From positions 1-61,025 of the forward strand of contig JAJPKP010000028.1 of NCBI GenBank assembly GCA_021323675.1: a DNA stretch of 61,025 nt. The letters run 5' to 3'. The DNA comes from Pseudomonadota bacterium. GTDB lineage: Bacteria; Desulfobacterota; Binatia; Binatales; Binataceae. Positions 9,019 to 17,475 of this stretch are shown here, one piece after another (position 1 is the first letter of the stretch; the number at the start of each line of letters is the position of its first letter). The position numbers were made by a program, and so were the translations under genes. The notes beneath the pieces were generated by a model that did not search any database, was not told where the DNA came from, and worked only from the letters and a program-made list of their open reading frames with translations.

Positions 9019-9960
9019 ATGAAGCTTGCATTCCTCTTTCCCGGACAGGGCTCGCAGCGCGTCGGCATGGGCGCCGAACTGGCCAACAACTTCTCGGTCG
9101 CGCAGGCAACGTTTGCCGAAGCAAATGAAGCGCTCGGCTTCGATCTGGCCAAGCTGTGTTTTGAAGGGCCTGAGGAGCAACTCAGGCTCACGATGAACAC
9201 CCAGCCCGCGATAGTCGCCACGTCGATCGCCGCGCTCAGGGTGTACGAAAAGGAAATCGGCGTACCCGCCACGATTGCGGCTGGACACAGTCTCGGAGAG
9301 TACAGCGCTCTGGTGGCCGCAGGTGCGATCGCTTTCGCCGATGCACTCCGCGCCGTGCGCGAGCGCGGACGTCTGATGCAGGAGGCGTGTCCGGAGGGGC
9401 AGGGCGCGATGGCGGCGCTGATCGGCCTCGACCTTGCCGCCGCAACCGAAATCTGTCGTGAAGTCAGCACCGGCGCGGAGTTCGCCGTCCCGGCCAATCT
9501 GAATGCGCCCGGACAGATCGCAATCGCGGGACATGCCGGTCCGGTTCGCCGCGCAGTCGAAATCGCAAAGCAGCGCGGCGGCGGAGCGTCGCAGGAGCTG
9601 AAAGTCAGTGCTCCTTTTCATTGCCCGCTTATGGAACCCGCGCGAAATGGCATGGAGGGTCTGCTCGCGAAACTCAGCGTGAGTCCCTTCAAATTCGGGG
9701 TGATCGCCAACGTCGATGCCAAGGTCAATCGGGATCCGGCCCGCGTGCCTGCGCTCCTTTCCGAACAGATCACCGCGCCGGTCAGGTGGGAAGAATCGAT
9801 GAAGGCGATGGCTGCGGACGGGGTCACCGACGCGGTCGAATTTGGAGGTCGAGTCCTGATGGGACTGATGCGGCGAATCGACCGCAACGTAAAAGTCCGC
9901 CCGATCGAAGACCTGGCCTCGCTGAAAGCCGTCAAGGAAGCGCTCACCTCGCAGCCCTGA
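9019..9960 (+). CDS. fabD: Malonyl-CoA:ACP transacylase
   Basis: FabD transfers malonyl from CoA to acyl carrier protein for fatty-acid elongation. In 313 residues (standard length) it shows FPGQGSQRVGMG, the catalytic GHSLGEYSALVAAG with Ser91, NAPGQIAIAG and SAPFHCPLM containing the conserved His. It sits directly after plsX. The fabH usually found between plsX and fabD, and the fabG and fabF usually found around acpP, are absent here. Confidence 0.97.
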   Translation: MKLAFLFPGQGSQRVGMGAELANNFSVAQATFAEANEALGFDLAKLCFEGPEEQLRLTMNTQPAIVATSIAALRVYEKEIGVPATIAAGHSLGEYSALVAAGAIAFADALRAVRERGRLMQEACPEGQGAMAALIGLDLAAATEICREVSTGAEFAVPANLNAPGQIAIAGHAGPVRRAVEIAKQRGGGASQELKVSAPFHCPLMEPARNGMEGLLAKLSVSPFKFGVIANVDAKVNRDPARVPALLSEQITAPVRWEESMKAMAADGVTDAVEFGGRVLMGLMRRIDRNVKVRPIEDLASLKAVKEALTSQP

Positions 9961-9961
9961 A

Positions 9962-9984
9962 CGGCTGCGGATTCCCGGCAGCCG
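9962..9984 (+). terminator. Hairpin after fabD
   Basis: CGGCTGC (9962-9968) and GCAGCCG (9978-9984) form a 7-bp stem with a 9-base loop just after the fabD stop. No T-tract follows, so this is at best a weak or Rho-assisted terminator. It fits with acpP having its own promoter immediately downstream. Confidence 0.35.
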
Positions 9985-9990
9985 GGCAAC

Positions 9991-10019
9991 TTGCCTGAAA
10001 GCCCTTAAGACCTTATGCT
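9991..10019 (+). promoter_or_regulatory. Predicted sigma-70 promoter for acpP
   Basis: TTGCCT (9991-9996) and TATGCT (10014-10019) are separated by 17 bases, each matching four of six consensus positions. Transcription would start near 10026 and give a leader of about 120 bases. This is in keeping with the high and independent expression expected for acyl carrier protein. Confidence 0.5.
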
Positions 10020-10033
10020 GCGCTGTTACTTGT

Positions 10034-10080
10034 CCGAGGCGATGCATAGTGCGAGAAAGCGTAAAGCACCGGAGCCTCGG
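10034..10080 (+). promoter_or_regulatory. Nested hairpin in acpP 5' leader
   Basis: CCGAGGC (10034-10040) pairs with GCCTCGG (10074-10080). Inside it, GTGC (10049-10052) can pair with GCAC (10066-10069). The structure lies between the predicted promoter and the acpP Shine-Dalgarno. It could be an mRNA stability element or a regulatory fold. I recognise no riboswitch class in it. Confidence 0.35.
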
Positions 10081-10147
10081 TAACGAATTTTGCATTTGAA
10101 GAGGCGGCTTTTTGGATGCCGCGCTGCCCAGGAGGAACGAAAGCACG

Positions 10148-10387
10148 ATGGCTTCAGACATCGAAACCAAGGTTCGCGAGAAAATCAGCGAGCAGCTCGG
10201 TGTGGCCGCCGACGAAGTGAAACCCGATTCGTCATTCATCGAGGACCTCGGCGCTGACTCGCTCGATATTGTCGAGCTCGTGATGGCGCTTGAAGAGGAG
10301 TTCAACGTTGAGATCTCGGACGAAGACGCCGAGAAAATTCGCACCGTCAAGGACGTAGTGAACTATATCGAGGCTCACAAGAGCTGA
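10148..10387 (+). CDS. acpP: Acyl carrier protein
   Basis: ACP carries growing acyl chains as thioesters on 4'-phosphopantetheine. The 79-residue acidic protein has the attachment motif GADSLD, with Ser38 as the modified residue, followed by [20 protein letters not shown]. The ATG at 10148 is chosen over an upstream in-frame TTG because a strong AGGAGGA (10130-10136) precedes it and the sequence then begins as ACPs do. It is separated from fabD by a promoter region and from nrdR by a hairpin. Confidence 0.98.
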   Translation: MASDIETKVREKISEQLGVAADEVKPDSSFIEDLGADSLDIVELVMALEEEFNVEISDEDAEKIRTVKDVVNYIEAHKS

Positions 10388-10429
10388 ACCTTCGCTCGCC
10401 ATTCCGGCTTCCTGAACCAGATTCGCCCG

Positions 10430-10452
10430 CGCTCGCGGCCTCGCCGCGAGCG
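10430..10452 (+). terminator. GC-rich hairpin between acpP and nrdR
   Basis: A perfect 10-bp stem, CGCTCGCGGC (10430-10439) and GCCGCGAGCG (10443-10452), has a 3-base loop and lies in the acpP-nrdR gap. There is no T-tract. It is a plausible attenuating or 3'-end stabilising hairpin that would raise acpP transcript over nrdR. Confidence 0.5.
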
Positions 10453-10472
10453 CGGATTGCGCGGGCTTAGCG

Positions 10473-10985
10473 ATGCGTTGTCCGTTTTGTAAACATCGTG
10501 ATACCCGCGTGATTGACTCCCGGCTCTCCGGCGAGGGCGATACCATTCGCCGCCGTCGGGCATGCCCCGAGTGCGACCGGCGCTTTACCACCTATGAACG
10601 CGTCGAGGAGACCGTTCCGGTCGTGGTCAAGAAGGATGGACGGCGAGAACCGTTCGATCGCGGCAAAATAATTGCCGGGCTCAAACGCGCCTGCGAAAAA
10701 CGCCCCGTCTCGATTGAAACCATCGAGGCGATCGCCGATCGTATCGAGCGGCATGCGGCGGAGAGCGGCGCGAAGGAAATCCCCAGTTCTGAGATTGGCG
10801 CCGCGGTCATGAACGAGCTGCATTCCATCGACCAGGTTGCGTATGTCCGCTTCGCGTCGGTCTATCGCTCGTTCAAGGATATCGACGAATTCATGCACGA
10901 ACTCGAAGACCTGATCCGCCTTCGCAAGGAAACCCCACAAGGCGAAACCCGGCCCCGCGACAAAAAAGGTGAACCGTCATCCTGA
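10473..10985 (+). CDS. nrdR: Transcriptional repressor NrdR
   Basis: NrdR senses ATP/dATP through an ATP-cone and represses ribonucleotide reductase genes. The 170-residue protein has the zinc ribbon Cys3, Cys6, Cys31 and Cys34 ([17 protein letters not shown] ... [15 protein letters not shown]) and then the ATP-cone starting at [16 protein letters not shown]. No ribonucleotide reductase gene is in this window, so its targets lie elsewhere. It overlaps the ribD start by 17 bases, a common nrdR-ribD arrangement. Confidence 0.97.
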   Translation: MRCPFCKHRDTRVIDSRLSGEGDTIRRRRACPECDRRFTTYERVEETVPVVVKKDGRREPFDRGKIIAGLKRACEKRPVSIETIEAIADRIERHAAESGAKEIPSSEIGAAVMNELHSIDQVAYVRFASVYRSFKDIDEFMHELEDLIRLRKETPQGETRPRDKKGEPSS

Positions 10986-12102
10986 TGCGCCCCACGGGGC
11001 GCGACTCGAAACCGACCGCCGCTTCATGCGCCGTGCCCTGGCCTTGGCTCGCGCCCGTGCCGGCCTAACCACCCCCAATCCCAGCGTCGGATGCGTCATC
11101 GTGCGCGGCGGCCGAATCGTCGGGCAGGGAGCGACGGGAAAGGGCGGGCGCCCGCACGCCGAAACCGTGGCCATCGCCAAAGCTTCGGGCCGGGCTCGCG
11201 GCGCGACCGCATATGTGACTTTCGAGCCCTGCGCCCATACCGGAAAAACTCCTCCGTGCGCTCGCTCCCTCGTGGAAGCGGGCGTGGCGCGCGTGGTGAT
11301 CGGATGCCTCGATCCGTACCCGCCCGTGCGAGGACGCGGCGTGGCCATCCTGCGCCGGGCCGGAATATCGGTCGAAACCGGCATCCTGGAAGAGGAATGC
11401 CGCCGGCTGAACGAAGGATTCATCACCCGCGTCCTGCGCCGCAGGCCGTTCGCGATCCTGAAGCTCGCAACCTCGCTGGACGGCAGAATCGCGGCCGCCG
11501 GAGGAGATTCGCAGTGGATCAGCTCGGAAGCTTCGCGCGCGATGGTCCATCGATGGCGCGGCGAGTGCGACGCGATCATCGTGGGCGCCGGCACCGTCAT
11601 CGCCGACGACCCGCGGCTCACCTGCCGCGCAAGAGGCGGCCGCGATCCCGTTCGCGTCATCGTTGATGGGCGCCTCAAGACATCTCCGCGATCGCAGGTG
11701 TTCACTGAACCCTCCAGCGCCGGCGCGATACTCGTCACTTCGATGGGCAATCTGTCGCACGCTCGCAAGCGATACGCCGCTCAGCGCGTCGAGGTTATCG
11801 GGTGCCCCGCCGACCGCGGCCAGGTTGATTTGAAAGCCATGATGAAGCTGTTTGGCGAACGGGGATGGCGCAAAGTTCTGTTCGAGGGCGGCGCTCATTT
11901 AGCCGCTTGCGCGCTTAGGGCCGGTATAATCGACCGGGTGGCCTTTTTCGTGGCGCCCAGGATCGTTGGCGCGGGCCTGCCCGCCATTGAAGGCCTCGCC
12001 ACCGATCGAATCCGCCGCTCGATTCAGCTTCGCGATGTGGCCGTGCGCCGGATTGGCGGCGACCTGCTCGTCGAAGGGCGTCCGATTCCGCCCTCGCGTT
12101 GA
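10969..12102 (+). CDS. ribD: Riboflavin deaminase/reductase
   Basis: RibD carries out the second and third steps of riboflavin synthesis: deamination of the diaminopyrimidine intermediate, then NADPH reduction of its ribosyl chain. The N-terminal deaminase has its zinc set PHAETVAIA (His63, catalytic Glu65) and [12 protein letters not shown] (Cys88, Cys97). The C-terminal reductase begins [20 protein letters not shown] and has [15 protein letters not shown] and LFEGGAHLA. The GTG at 10969 overlaps nrdR. An ATG at 11026 is an alternative. The 377-residue length is typical. ribBA follows directly with no ribE between them. Confidence 0.95.
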   Translation: MNRHPDAPHGARLETDRRFMRRALALARARAGLTTPNPSVGCVIVRGGRIVGQGATGKGGRPHAETVAIAKASGRARGATAYVTFEPCAHTGKTPPCARSLVEAGVARVVIGCLDPYPPVRGRGVAILRRAGISVETGILEEECRRLNEGFITRVLRRRPFAILKLATSLDGRIAAAGGDSQWISSEASRAMVHRWRGECDAIIVGAGTVIADDPRLTCRARGGRDPVRVIVDGRLKTSPRSQVFTEPSSAGAILVTSMGNLSHARKRYAAQRVEVIGCPADRGQVDLKAMMKLFGERGWRKVLFEGGAHLAACALRAGIIDRVAFFVAPRIVGAGLPAIEGLATDRIRRSIQLRDVAVRRIGGDLLVEGRPIPPSR

Positions 12103-12156
12103 CCGCCGGTGCGCTGGTTACGCCAAACAGGCGATGGTAATATTGCGTTCACGGGG

Positions 12157-13368
12157 ATGGCGACACAACCGCTCGAAGAGATATTCGCAGGACTGCGCAA
12201 CGGCCAGATGGCCGTGATGATCGCGGAAGAACGCGACGACGCTGAAGGCGATGTGATCATGGCGGCCGAAAAGGTCACGCCCGACCACGTCAATTTCATG
12301 GCGCGCGAAGCGCGCGGGGTCGTGTCCGTCGCGATAACCGACAAGCGGATGCGTGAACTGGGCATCCCGCTCTCCCATTCCACCGAAAATCTTGGCCTGC
12401 CCGAACAGGCGGGCGCTCTGGTCGAAGCCCGCGAAGGGGTAACCACCGGCATCTCGGCCGCCGACCGCGCTCAGACCATCTCGGTCATCGCGTCTCCCAA
12501 GTCCGGCCCTGAAGACATCGTGATGCCGGGCCATATTCTGCCGCTGATGTCTTTGAGCGGTGGAGTGATGATGCGCGTAGGGCGCGCGGAAGGGGCGGTT
12601 GACGTCGTTCGATGCGCCGGCCTGGGCCCAGCGGCTGCGCTCTGCACCGTTCTGCGTGACGATGGCGAGGCGGCTCGGCTGCAGGAACTGCGGGAATTCG
12701 CGGCACGCCACAACCTTCCCGTTTTCTTCATCAAGGACCTCGTCGCTCACCGGCTGAAGCACGAAACGCTGGTGCAGCGGGTCGCGGAAGTGCCTTTTCG
12801 ATTGCTCAAGGGAGAGTTTCAGGCCGTCATCTTCCGCAACGTGGTCGATGGCCGCGAGCACATGGCCCTCGTCAAGGGCGACGTAGGCGGCGGAAAATCC
12901 GCGCTGGTCCGGCTTCATTCAGAATGCCTGACCGGCGATGTGTTCGCATCGAAGCGATGCGACTGCGGTGAACAGCTCGAAGAGTCGGTTGACAGAATCC
13001 TGCAGGCCGATGCGGGCGTGATTATCTACCTGCATCAGGAGGGCCGAGGCATCGGGCTTGGCAATAAAATTCGCGCGTACGCGTTGCAGGACACGGGGCT
13101 GGATACGGTCGAGGCAAATCTCGAGCTGGGATTCGAGGAAGACCTGCGCGACTACGGAATCGGGGCACAGATTCTAAGGGATCTCGGCGTCGGCGAGGTG
13201 CGGCTGCTCACCAACAATCCGCACAAGATCGAAAGCCTGCGCGCTTACGGCGCGGTGGTGACGCGGGTTCCGCTGGAAGTCGCTCCGCACGTCGTCAATA
13301 TCGGCTACCTGCGCACCAAGAAGGAAAAGCTCGGCCATCTGTTTTCCGAGCTGAAGCTGGTCACTTGA
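12157..13368 (+). CDS. ribBA: RibBA: GTP cyclohydrolase II with degenerate DHBP-synthase domain
   Basis: RibBA normally joins 3,4-dihydroxy-2-butanone-4-phosphate synthase (N) to GTP cyclohydrolase II (C). The C-terminal half looks active: zinc cysteines Cys257, 268 and 270 in [20 protein letters not shown], then [16 protein letters not shown] and RLLTNNPHK. The N-terminal half keeps the fold ([36 protein letters not shown]). However, aligned to E. coli RibB with a constant offset of 10, Arg37 is Asp27, Glu38 is Asp28, the metal-binding His153 is Arg143 and Glu174 is Thr164. That half is probably inactive. The ATG at 12157 is chosen. A GTG at 12109 is possible. Confidence 0.93.
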   Translation: MATQPLEEIFAGLRNGQMAVMIAEERDDAEGDVIMAAEKVTPDHVNFMAREARGVVSVAITDKRMRELGIPLSHSTENLGLPEQAGALVEAREGVTTGISAADRAQTISVIASPKSGPEDIVMPGHILPLMSLSGGVMMRVGRAEGAVDVVRCAGLGPAAALCTVLRDDGEAARLQELREFAARHNLPVFFIKDLVAHRLKHETLVQRVAEVPFRLLKGEFQAVIFRNVVDGREHMALVKGDVGGGKSALVRLHSECLTGDVFASKRCDCGEQLEESVDRILQADAGVIIYLHQEGRGIGLGNKIRAYALQDTGLDTVEANLELGFEEDLRDYGIGAQILRDLGVGEVRLLTNNPHKIESLRAYGAVVTRVPLEVAPHVVNIGYLRTKKEKLGHLFSELKLVT

Positions 13369-13422
13369 AACGGCGCGGCTGATGGCGTTTTCGCGCCGCG
13401 CGTCGCCAAATCGAAACTTCAT

Positions 13423-13869
13423 ATGGGAATTCGTCATCAGGGGCGGGAACTCGCACTGCAGGCTCTCTACCGAATCGACATCTGCGGCGGCGCGTCGAAC
13501 GAAGACCTTGCCCTGTTTTTTGAAAATTTTCCCGCTGACCCTGAGGCGCGCCGATTTGCCGTCAAGCTGCTCGACGGCGTCGCCGCCGAGATGCCGGCGC
13601 TCGACAAGCTGATCGCCGCCGCACTCGAACATTGGTCGATAGGCCGGCTCTCGCGAGTCGATCACAACATCCTGCGGATGGCCATCTACGAGCTGATGCA
13701 CATGGAGGACGTCCCGGCGCGCGTCACTATCGATGAGGCAATCGAACTCGCCAAGAGCTACGGCGACCAGGATTCCGGCCGGTTCGTCAACGGCGTGCTC
13801 GATGAAATTGCCGGACGGCTGAATCTCAAATCCAAGGGTGAACCGGCCAGTGCGCAAAAGGCGCAATAG
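13423..13869 (+). CDS. nusB: Transcription antitermination factor NusB
   Basis: NusB binds boxA RNA with NusE and supports antitermination of rRNA transcription. The 148-residue helical protein starts MGIRHQGRELALQALYRID and contains LLDGVAAEMPALDKLI, RLSRVDHNILRMAIYELMH, VPARVTIDEAIELAKSYGDQ and RFVNGVLDEIAGRL, all typical. Its link to the riboflavin genes is widespread, though ribH, usually just before nusB, is missing here. The end overlaps lptE by about 20-30 bases. Confidence 0.96.
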   Translation: MGIRHQGRELALQALYRIDICGGASNEDLALFFENFPADPEARRFAVKLLDGVAAEMPALDKLIAAALEHWSIGRLSRVDHNILRMAIYELMHMEDVPARVTIDEAIELAKSYGDQDSGRFVNGVLDEIAGRLNLKSKGEPASAQKAQ

Positions 13870-14455
13870 CCTCGTCGCTGCCGCCGTCGTCGCGGTTGCG
13901 ATTTCGATGCTGGCAGCGGGATGCGGTTACCATTTCGGCGCCTCCGGCTCGAACCTGCCCAGCGGCGCAAAGACCATCTACGTCGCAAGATTCGCGAACC
14001 ACACCCGGCAGACCGGGATCAACCACGTCTTCATGCGCTACCTCAACGACGAGATAGCCTCGCATCACCGCCTCGAACTCGTCGACAGCCCGGCGGACGC
14101 GGATCTCCAACTAACCGGCGAAATCCTGACCATCACGGAACTTCCGTCGTCATTTAACTCGGTCCTGGAACCCACGATTTACAACGAGTCGATGTCGGTT
14201 TCGGCGCAACTGAAGGACCTCCGCACCAACCGAGTCATCTGGACCGGAACCCTCGGTAACATTCAGCACGACCCGATAGTCGCGCAGGCCGTGGTTCCAA
14301 CCCTGCCGACCTTCGTGCAGGGAAATTTGCGCAGTTCCGACGTGTCAAAGTTGACCGACATGCAGGTCGCCTCGACTCAGGGAGCCCTTACCCGGCAGGC
14401 GATGATGCAGAGCGTCGCGAGAAATCTCTACGCCGAGATGGCCGAGGGATTCTGA
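13838..14455 (+). CDS. lptE: LPS-assembly lipoprotein LptE
   Basis: LptE is the outer-membrane lipoprotein that plugs LptD for lipopolysaccharide insertion. The 205-residue product has a lipoprotein signal peptide ending MLAAGC (Cys29), and the mature protein starts CGYHFGASGSNLP, the LptE hallmark (GCGYxF). KTIYVARFANHT and LNDEIASHHRLELVDSPADAD follow as in the family. The start is GTG at 13838 or the in-frame GTG at 13850, both within the end of nusB. It shows that the organism has an LPS-bearing outer membrane. The lptE-holA order is conserved in Gram-negatives. Confidence 0.93.
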   Translation: MNRPVRKRRNSLVAAAVVAVAISMLAAGCGYHFGASGSNLPSGAKTIYVARFANHTRQTGINHVFMRYLNDEIASHHRLELVDSPADADLQLTGEILTITELPSSFNSVLEPTIYNESMSVSAQLKDLRTNRVIWTGTLGNIQHDPIVAQAVVPTLPTFVQGNLRSSDVSKLTDMQVASTQGALTRQAMMQSVARNLYAEMAEGF

Positions 14456-14479
14456 TTCGCGGCGGGGGCGGGGTGGTGG

Positions 14480-15571
14480 ATGCCGGTTGAAAACGCGCTT
14501 GGCTTCCTCCGGTCCTTGGAATCGAACCGGCCGGCTCCCGATACGATCATCCTGTTCGGCCCGCAGGCCTTTCTGCGCGAGTTCGTTGTCGGCGCGGCGG
14601 CCGCGCGGTTTCTGGCGCAGGGATTCAAGTATCGGTCGTTTCAGATTGGCGCCGGCTCCGATTTTGCCGCGATGCTGGACGAATTGCGCGCACCCGATCT
14701 CTTTGCCGGCAAGCGCCTGGTGGTCGGCCGCGTGCTGAAATCGCATCGCGACCGCGGCGGCGAAGATGCCGCCGAAGATGAGAGTGCCGCCACTTCGCGT
14801 GGCCCATCGGGCGGGGAGGGCGCCCTTGCCGAAGCCCTTGAAGCCGGCATCGCTCCGAACGCATTGATGCTCGTTTACGAAAAGGACACCGTGCCGGCGC
14901 GAATCCGCAAAGCGGCAGAGAAGTCAGCCGCGATGGTCAACTGCATGCGCCCGTTCGACAACCAGCTTCCGGATTACGTTCAGGCTTTCGCTCGCGCACG
15001 CGGCGTGAAATTGGCCCCGGGTGCCGCGGATTTCCTGATCGGAAGGCACGCCGGAGATCTGGCCGGCATCGCCAACTCAATCGACAAGGCGGCCGCGGTC
15101 ACGGAAGGGGGCAAGCCGATTGCGCCCGAAGACCTCGGGGAGCCGGGATCGCGAAAGATGCCGGAGGTGTTTGAAATCGCCGACAGCATCGCTCGCGGAC
15201 GTATCGCCGCCGCGCTCGCGCAGATCGATCGGGCGCTTACCTTCGGGCGCGATCCGATCGAGATTCTGGCGGTTGAGATTGTGCCGGTGATGCGCAGGAT
15301 GATGATTGCCGCATCGACGCTGGCGCGTCGCCGGGGCCCGGGAGACATCGCCGCCGCTATCGGCGCGTCGCCATCCAGCGGCCTAGTAATGCGGGCCATC
15401 GACGGCGCCCGCCGCTTCGGCATCGAACGACTGCATCGCGCCTATGCGCGCGTAACGCAATTGGATGAGTGCTTCAAGAACGGGACGGTTAAGGAGCGCG
15501 AGCAGGCGCTCGGGGCGCTGCTGCTGGATTTGATCGAAGAAAAAACCGCGCGCCCTCATCCCGGCGCCTGA
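14480..15571 (+). CDS. holA: DNA polymerase III delta subunit
   Basis: HolA is the clamp-loader subunit that opens the beta clamp. The 363-residue protein shows the AAA+-like N-terminal region ([32 protein letters not shown]) and the middle LPDYVQAFARARGVKLAPGA, DLAGIANSIDKAA and EVFEIADSIARGRIAAALAQ segments of the family. An Ala/Glu-rich insertion near residues 90-115 is probably a loop. It follows lptE by 24 bases and converges with rpsT. Confidence 0.93.
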   Translation: MPVENALGFLRSLESNRPAPDTIILFGPQAFLREFVVGAAAARFLAQGFKYRSFQIGAGSDFAAMLDELRAPDLFAGKRLVVGRVLKSHRDRGGEDAAEDESAATSRGPSGGEGALAEALEAGIAPNALMLVYEKDTVPARIRKAAEKSAAMVNCMRPFDNQLPDYVQAFARARGVKLAPGAADFLIGRHAGDLAGIANSIDKAAAVTEGGKPIAPEDLGEPGSRKMPEVFEIADSIARGRIAAALAQIDRALTFGRDPIEILAVEIVPVMRRMMIAASTLARRRGPGDIAAAIGASPSSGLVMRAIDGARRFGIERLHRAYARVTQLDECFKNGTVKEREQALGALLLDLIEEKTARPHPGA

Positions 15572-15625
15572 GCCGAACGGAGCAGCCTGTGTCGGGCGGG
15601 CGCGCAGCCCCAAACCCCGAACTTG

Positions 15626-15907
15626 CTAGGCGGACTTGGTTTTCGACTTGTGCAGCCGGGAACTCAGGCGTGCAATCTGGCGGCGGGCGGTGTTGCGATG
15701 AACGGTGCCTTTGCTGGCCGCCTTTTGCAGCGCGCGCGCAGCCTCGCGCAGCTTCTCGGTCGCGGCGCTCTCGCCCTTCGCGATCGCTTCGGACGCGACT
15801 TTAACCGCGTTGCGCACGCGTGATTTGATCGCCCGGTTGCGTTCCTGGCGTTTCAGGTTCTGTCGATGGCGCTTCTGCGCCGACGGATGAACGGGAATAT
15901 GCGGCAT
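15626..15907 (-). CDS. rpsT: 30S ribosomal protein S20
   Basis: S20 binds 16S rRNA early in 30S assembly. The 93-residue, very basic protein has SAQKRHRQNLKRQERNRAIK and KGTVHRNTARRQIARLSSRL, both diagnostic. It starts MPHIPVHPSAQKR, a few residues longer at the N-terminus than usual. It is convergent with holA, as in many proteobacterial genomes. A promoter-like sequence ends only about 9 bases before the ATG, suggesting a very short or absent 5' leader. Confidence 0.97.
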   Translation of the reverse strand: MPHIPVHPSAQKRHRQNLKRQERNRAIKSRVRNAVKVASEAIAKGESAATEKLREAARALQKAASKGTVHRNTARRQIARLSSRLHKSKTKSA

Positions 15908-15916
15908 ATCGATGGC

Positions 15917-15945
15917 ACGCTAACAGCGCACGAAATACGGGTCAA
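15917..15945 (-). promoter_or_regulatory. Predicted rpsT promoter
   Basis: On the minus strand TTGACC (15945-15940) and TAGCGT (15922-15917) are separated by 17 bases. The start of transcription would fall near 15910, about three bases from the rpsT ATG, giving an almost leaderless mRNA. Confidence 0.45.
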
Positions 15946-15959
15946 TATGGAAGGCGCTG

Positions 15960-16763
15960 CTACTCGCTCGCCGACCGCTTCGCCTCCTGCCACAAGGCTT
16001 CAAGCTCCTGCGATGACAGCTTTTTGAGGTCGAGCTCACGCGATGCCGCCAGACGCTCGAGTTCGGCGAAGCGCGCCACGAACTTGTCGCAGCTTCGCCG
16101 CAGCGTCCCTTCCGCGTCGGCGCCCAGAAAGCGCGGCAGATTCGCGAGCGCCAGCATCATGTCGCCGGCTTCTTCGGCGGCGGCCGCTTCATCGTGGCGG
16201 TCCAATGCGGCTTCTATTTCATGCAGCTCCTCGCGAATCTTGGCCACCACTTCCCGCGCATCGTTCCAGTCCATCCCGCGCCTGCGGGCTTTCTCGCCGA
16301 GCTTCTCCGCTCTCATCAGGGCGGGCAGGGCGCGTCCCGTATCTGCCAGAGAAGATTTCGCCGGCTTGCCTTCGCGTTCGCCCTGCTTGATTCGATCCCA
16401 TTGGTCGAGAATCTGCTCGACGGTCGAAGCCTTCGAATCCGCGTAGATATGGGGATGGCGGCGGACGAGCTTGTCAGCCGCGCCGCGAAGCAGACCCTCT
16501 ATCGAAAGCGGCGCCGACTCCGATGCGATCTGGGCCGCGAACAGAGCTTGCACCATCACATCGCCAAGTTCTTCGCCAACTTCTCCGTAGTTCGGACCGG
16601 CCATCGCGTCGGCCGCCTCGTAGGCCTCTTCGATCAGATGGCGCGATGCGGTGGAAAGCGTCTGATCGCGGTCCCATGCGCATCTTTGCCGGAGCTCGCG
16701 GATTATTCCGACCAGCCGCGAGAACGCTTCCGCGCCCGGCGATTTGTCCGCCGCTTCGCTCAT
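15960..16763 (-). CDS. mazG: Nucleoside triphosphate pyrophosphohydrolase MazG
   Basis: MazG hydrolyses (deoxy)nucleoside triphosphates to monophosphates and pyrophosphate, a house-cleaning role. The 267-residue, all-alpha protein has the metal-binding pattern RHLIEEAYEAADAM (Glu45, 46, 49) with EVGEELGDVM (Glu64, Glu65, Asp68). A second weaker repeat follows (EELHEIEAALDRHD ... AAEEAGDMMLALANL). It follows the esterase gene with 7 bases between them on the minus strand, so they form an operon. Confidence 0.94.
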   Translation of the reverse strand: MSEAADKSPGAEAFSRLVGIIRELRQRCAWDRDQTLSTASRHLIEEAYEAADAMAGPNYGEVGEELGDVMVQALFAAQIASESAPLSIEGLLRGAADKLVRRHPHIYADSKASTVEQILDQWDRIKQGEREGKPAKSSLADTGRALPALMRAEKLGEKARRRGMDWNDAREVVAKIREELHEIEAALDRHDEAAAAEEAGDMMLALANLPRFLGADAEGTLRRSCDKFVARFAELERLAASRELDLKKLSSQELEALWQEAKRSASE

Positions 16764-16770
16764 CGAGGCT

Positions 16771-17475
16771 TCACCCTCGCGCCACCAGAATCGGCGACAG
16801 GACCTTGTTCATCAGAAAATCCGACAGGTCCTGCAGTCCTTCCGCCGTGATCTCGTGGCCGCAGTCGTATTCACGGTAGGTCAAAGGAATCCGAAGCTCG
16901 CGCAGGTTTTCGACCGAGGTCCGAGCGCGGGAAATCTCGATCATGTCGTCGGCACGGCCGTGCTGCACCAGGGTCGGAAGGCGCTGCAAAGCTTCCCGGT
17001 CGGTCGGAATCTCCTTCAGTTCCGGAGGGAACCAGGTGGACAGCGCCACCAGCCCGGCAAATCGCGCGGGATTCGCGATCGCGAGCCGATACGCCATCAC
17101 GCCGCCCTGGCTGAAACCCAGAATCGCAAGCTTGCGCCGGTCAACCGGATATCGCTCGACGGCGGAATCGACGAATTTGCTCGCCGAGCTGACCGCCGCT
17201 TCGATCTCTTCACGGTCCGGCGGCGTGCCCATCCGAATCGGAAACCATCCGTAGCCGCGGGTCGGACCGATCGGGACTTCGAGCGGGCCTTGCGGACAGA
17301 TGATCATGAACCGTCCCTCCGCCACGTAAGGCGCGAGCCCGATCAGGTCGAGGGCATTCGCCCCCCATCCGTGCATCGCGATGATCGTGGGATGCGGCCC
17401 CGCTCCCGCAGGCTCCCATACGGTATGAATCAGCTCCATCAGATAATCTCCCGCGCCCGGCAATTCAGGCATCAT
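16771..17475 (-). CDS. Alpha/beta-hydrolase, carboxylesterase/phospholipase family
   Basis: A 234-residue soluble alpha/beta hydrolase of the Abhydrolase_2 group (carboxylesterase, lysophospholipase or acyl-protein-thioesterase like). The nucleophile elbow is GFSQGG with Ser122. The acid is Asp176 or Asp177 in HGRADDMI, and the base is His207 in CGHEI. The oxyanion segment is AMHGWGAN. No signal peptide is seen. Two adjacent start codons (17475, 17472) are possible. Substrate cannot be told from sequence. It is transcribed away from the glycosyltransferase cluster and leads into mazG. Confidence 0.85.
   Translation of the reverse strand: MMPELPGAGDYLMELIHTVWEPAGAGPHPTIIAMHGWGANALDLIGLAPYVAEGRFMIICPQGPLEVPIGPTRGYGWFPIRMGTPPDREEIEAAVSSASKFVDSAVERYPVDRRKLAILGFSQGGVMAYRLAIANPARFAGLVALSTWFPPELKEIPTDREALQRLPTLVQHGRADDMIEISRARTSVENLRELRIPLTYREYDCGHEITAEGLQDLSDFLMNKVLSPILVARG

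Noticed and set aside
8929..10350. Minus-strand open frame of about 473 codons over fabD and acpP
   Set aside because: Shadow of fabD and acpP, both certain. It also crosses the predicted acpP promoter region.
16523..16879. Plus-strand frames across mazG and the esterase
   Set aside because: Arg/Pro-rich shadows of two well-recognised minus-strand genes.
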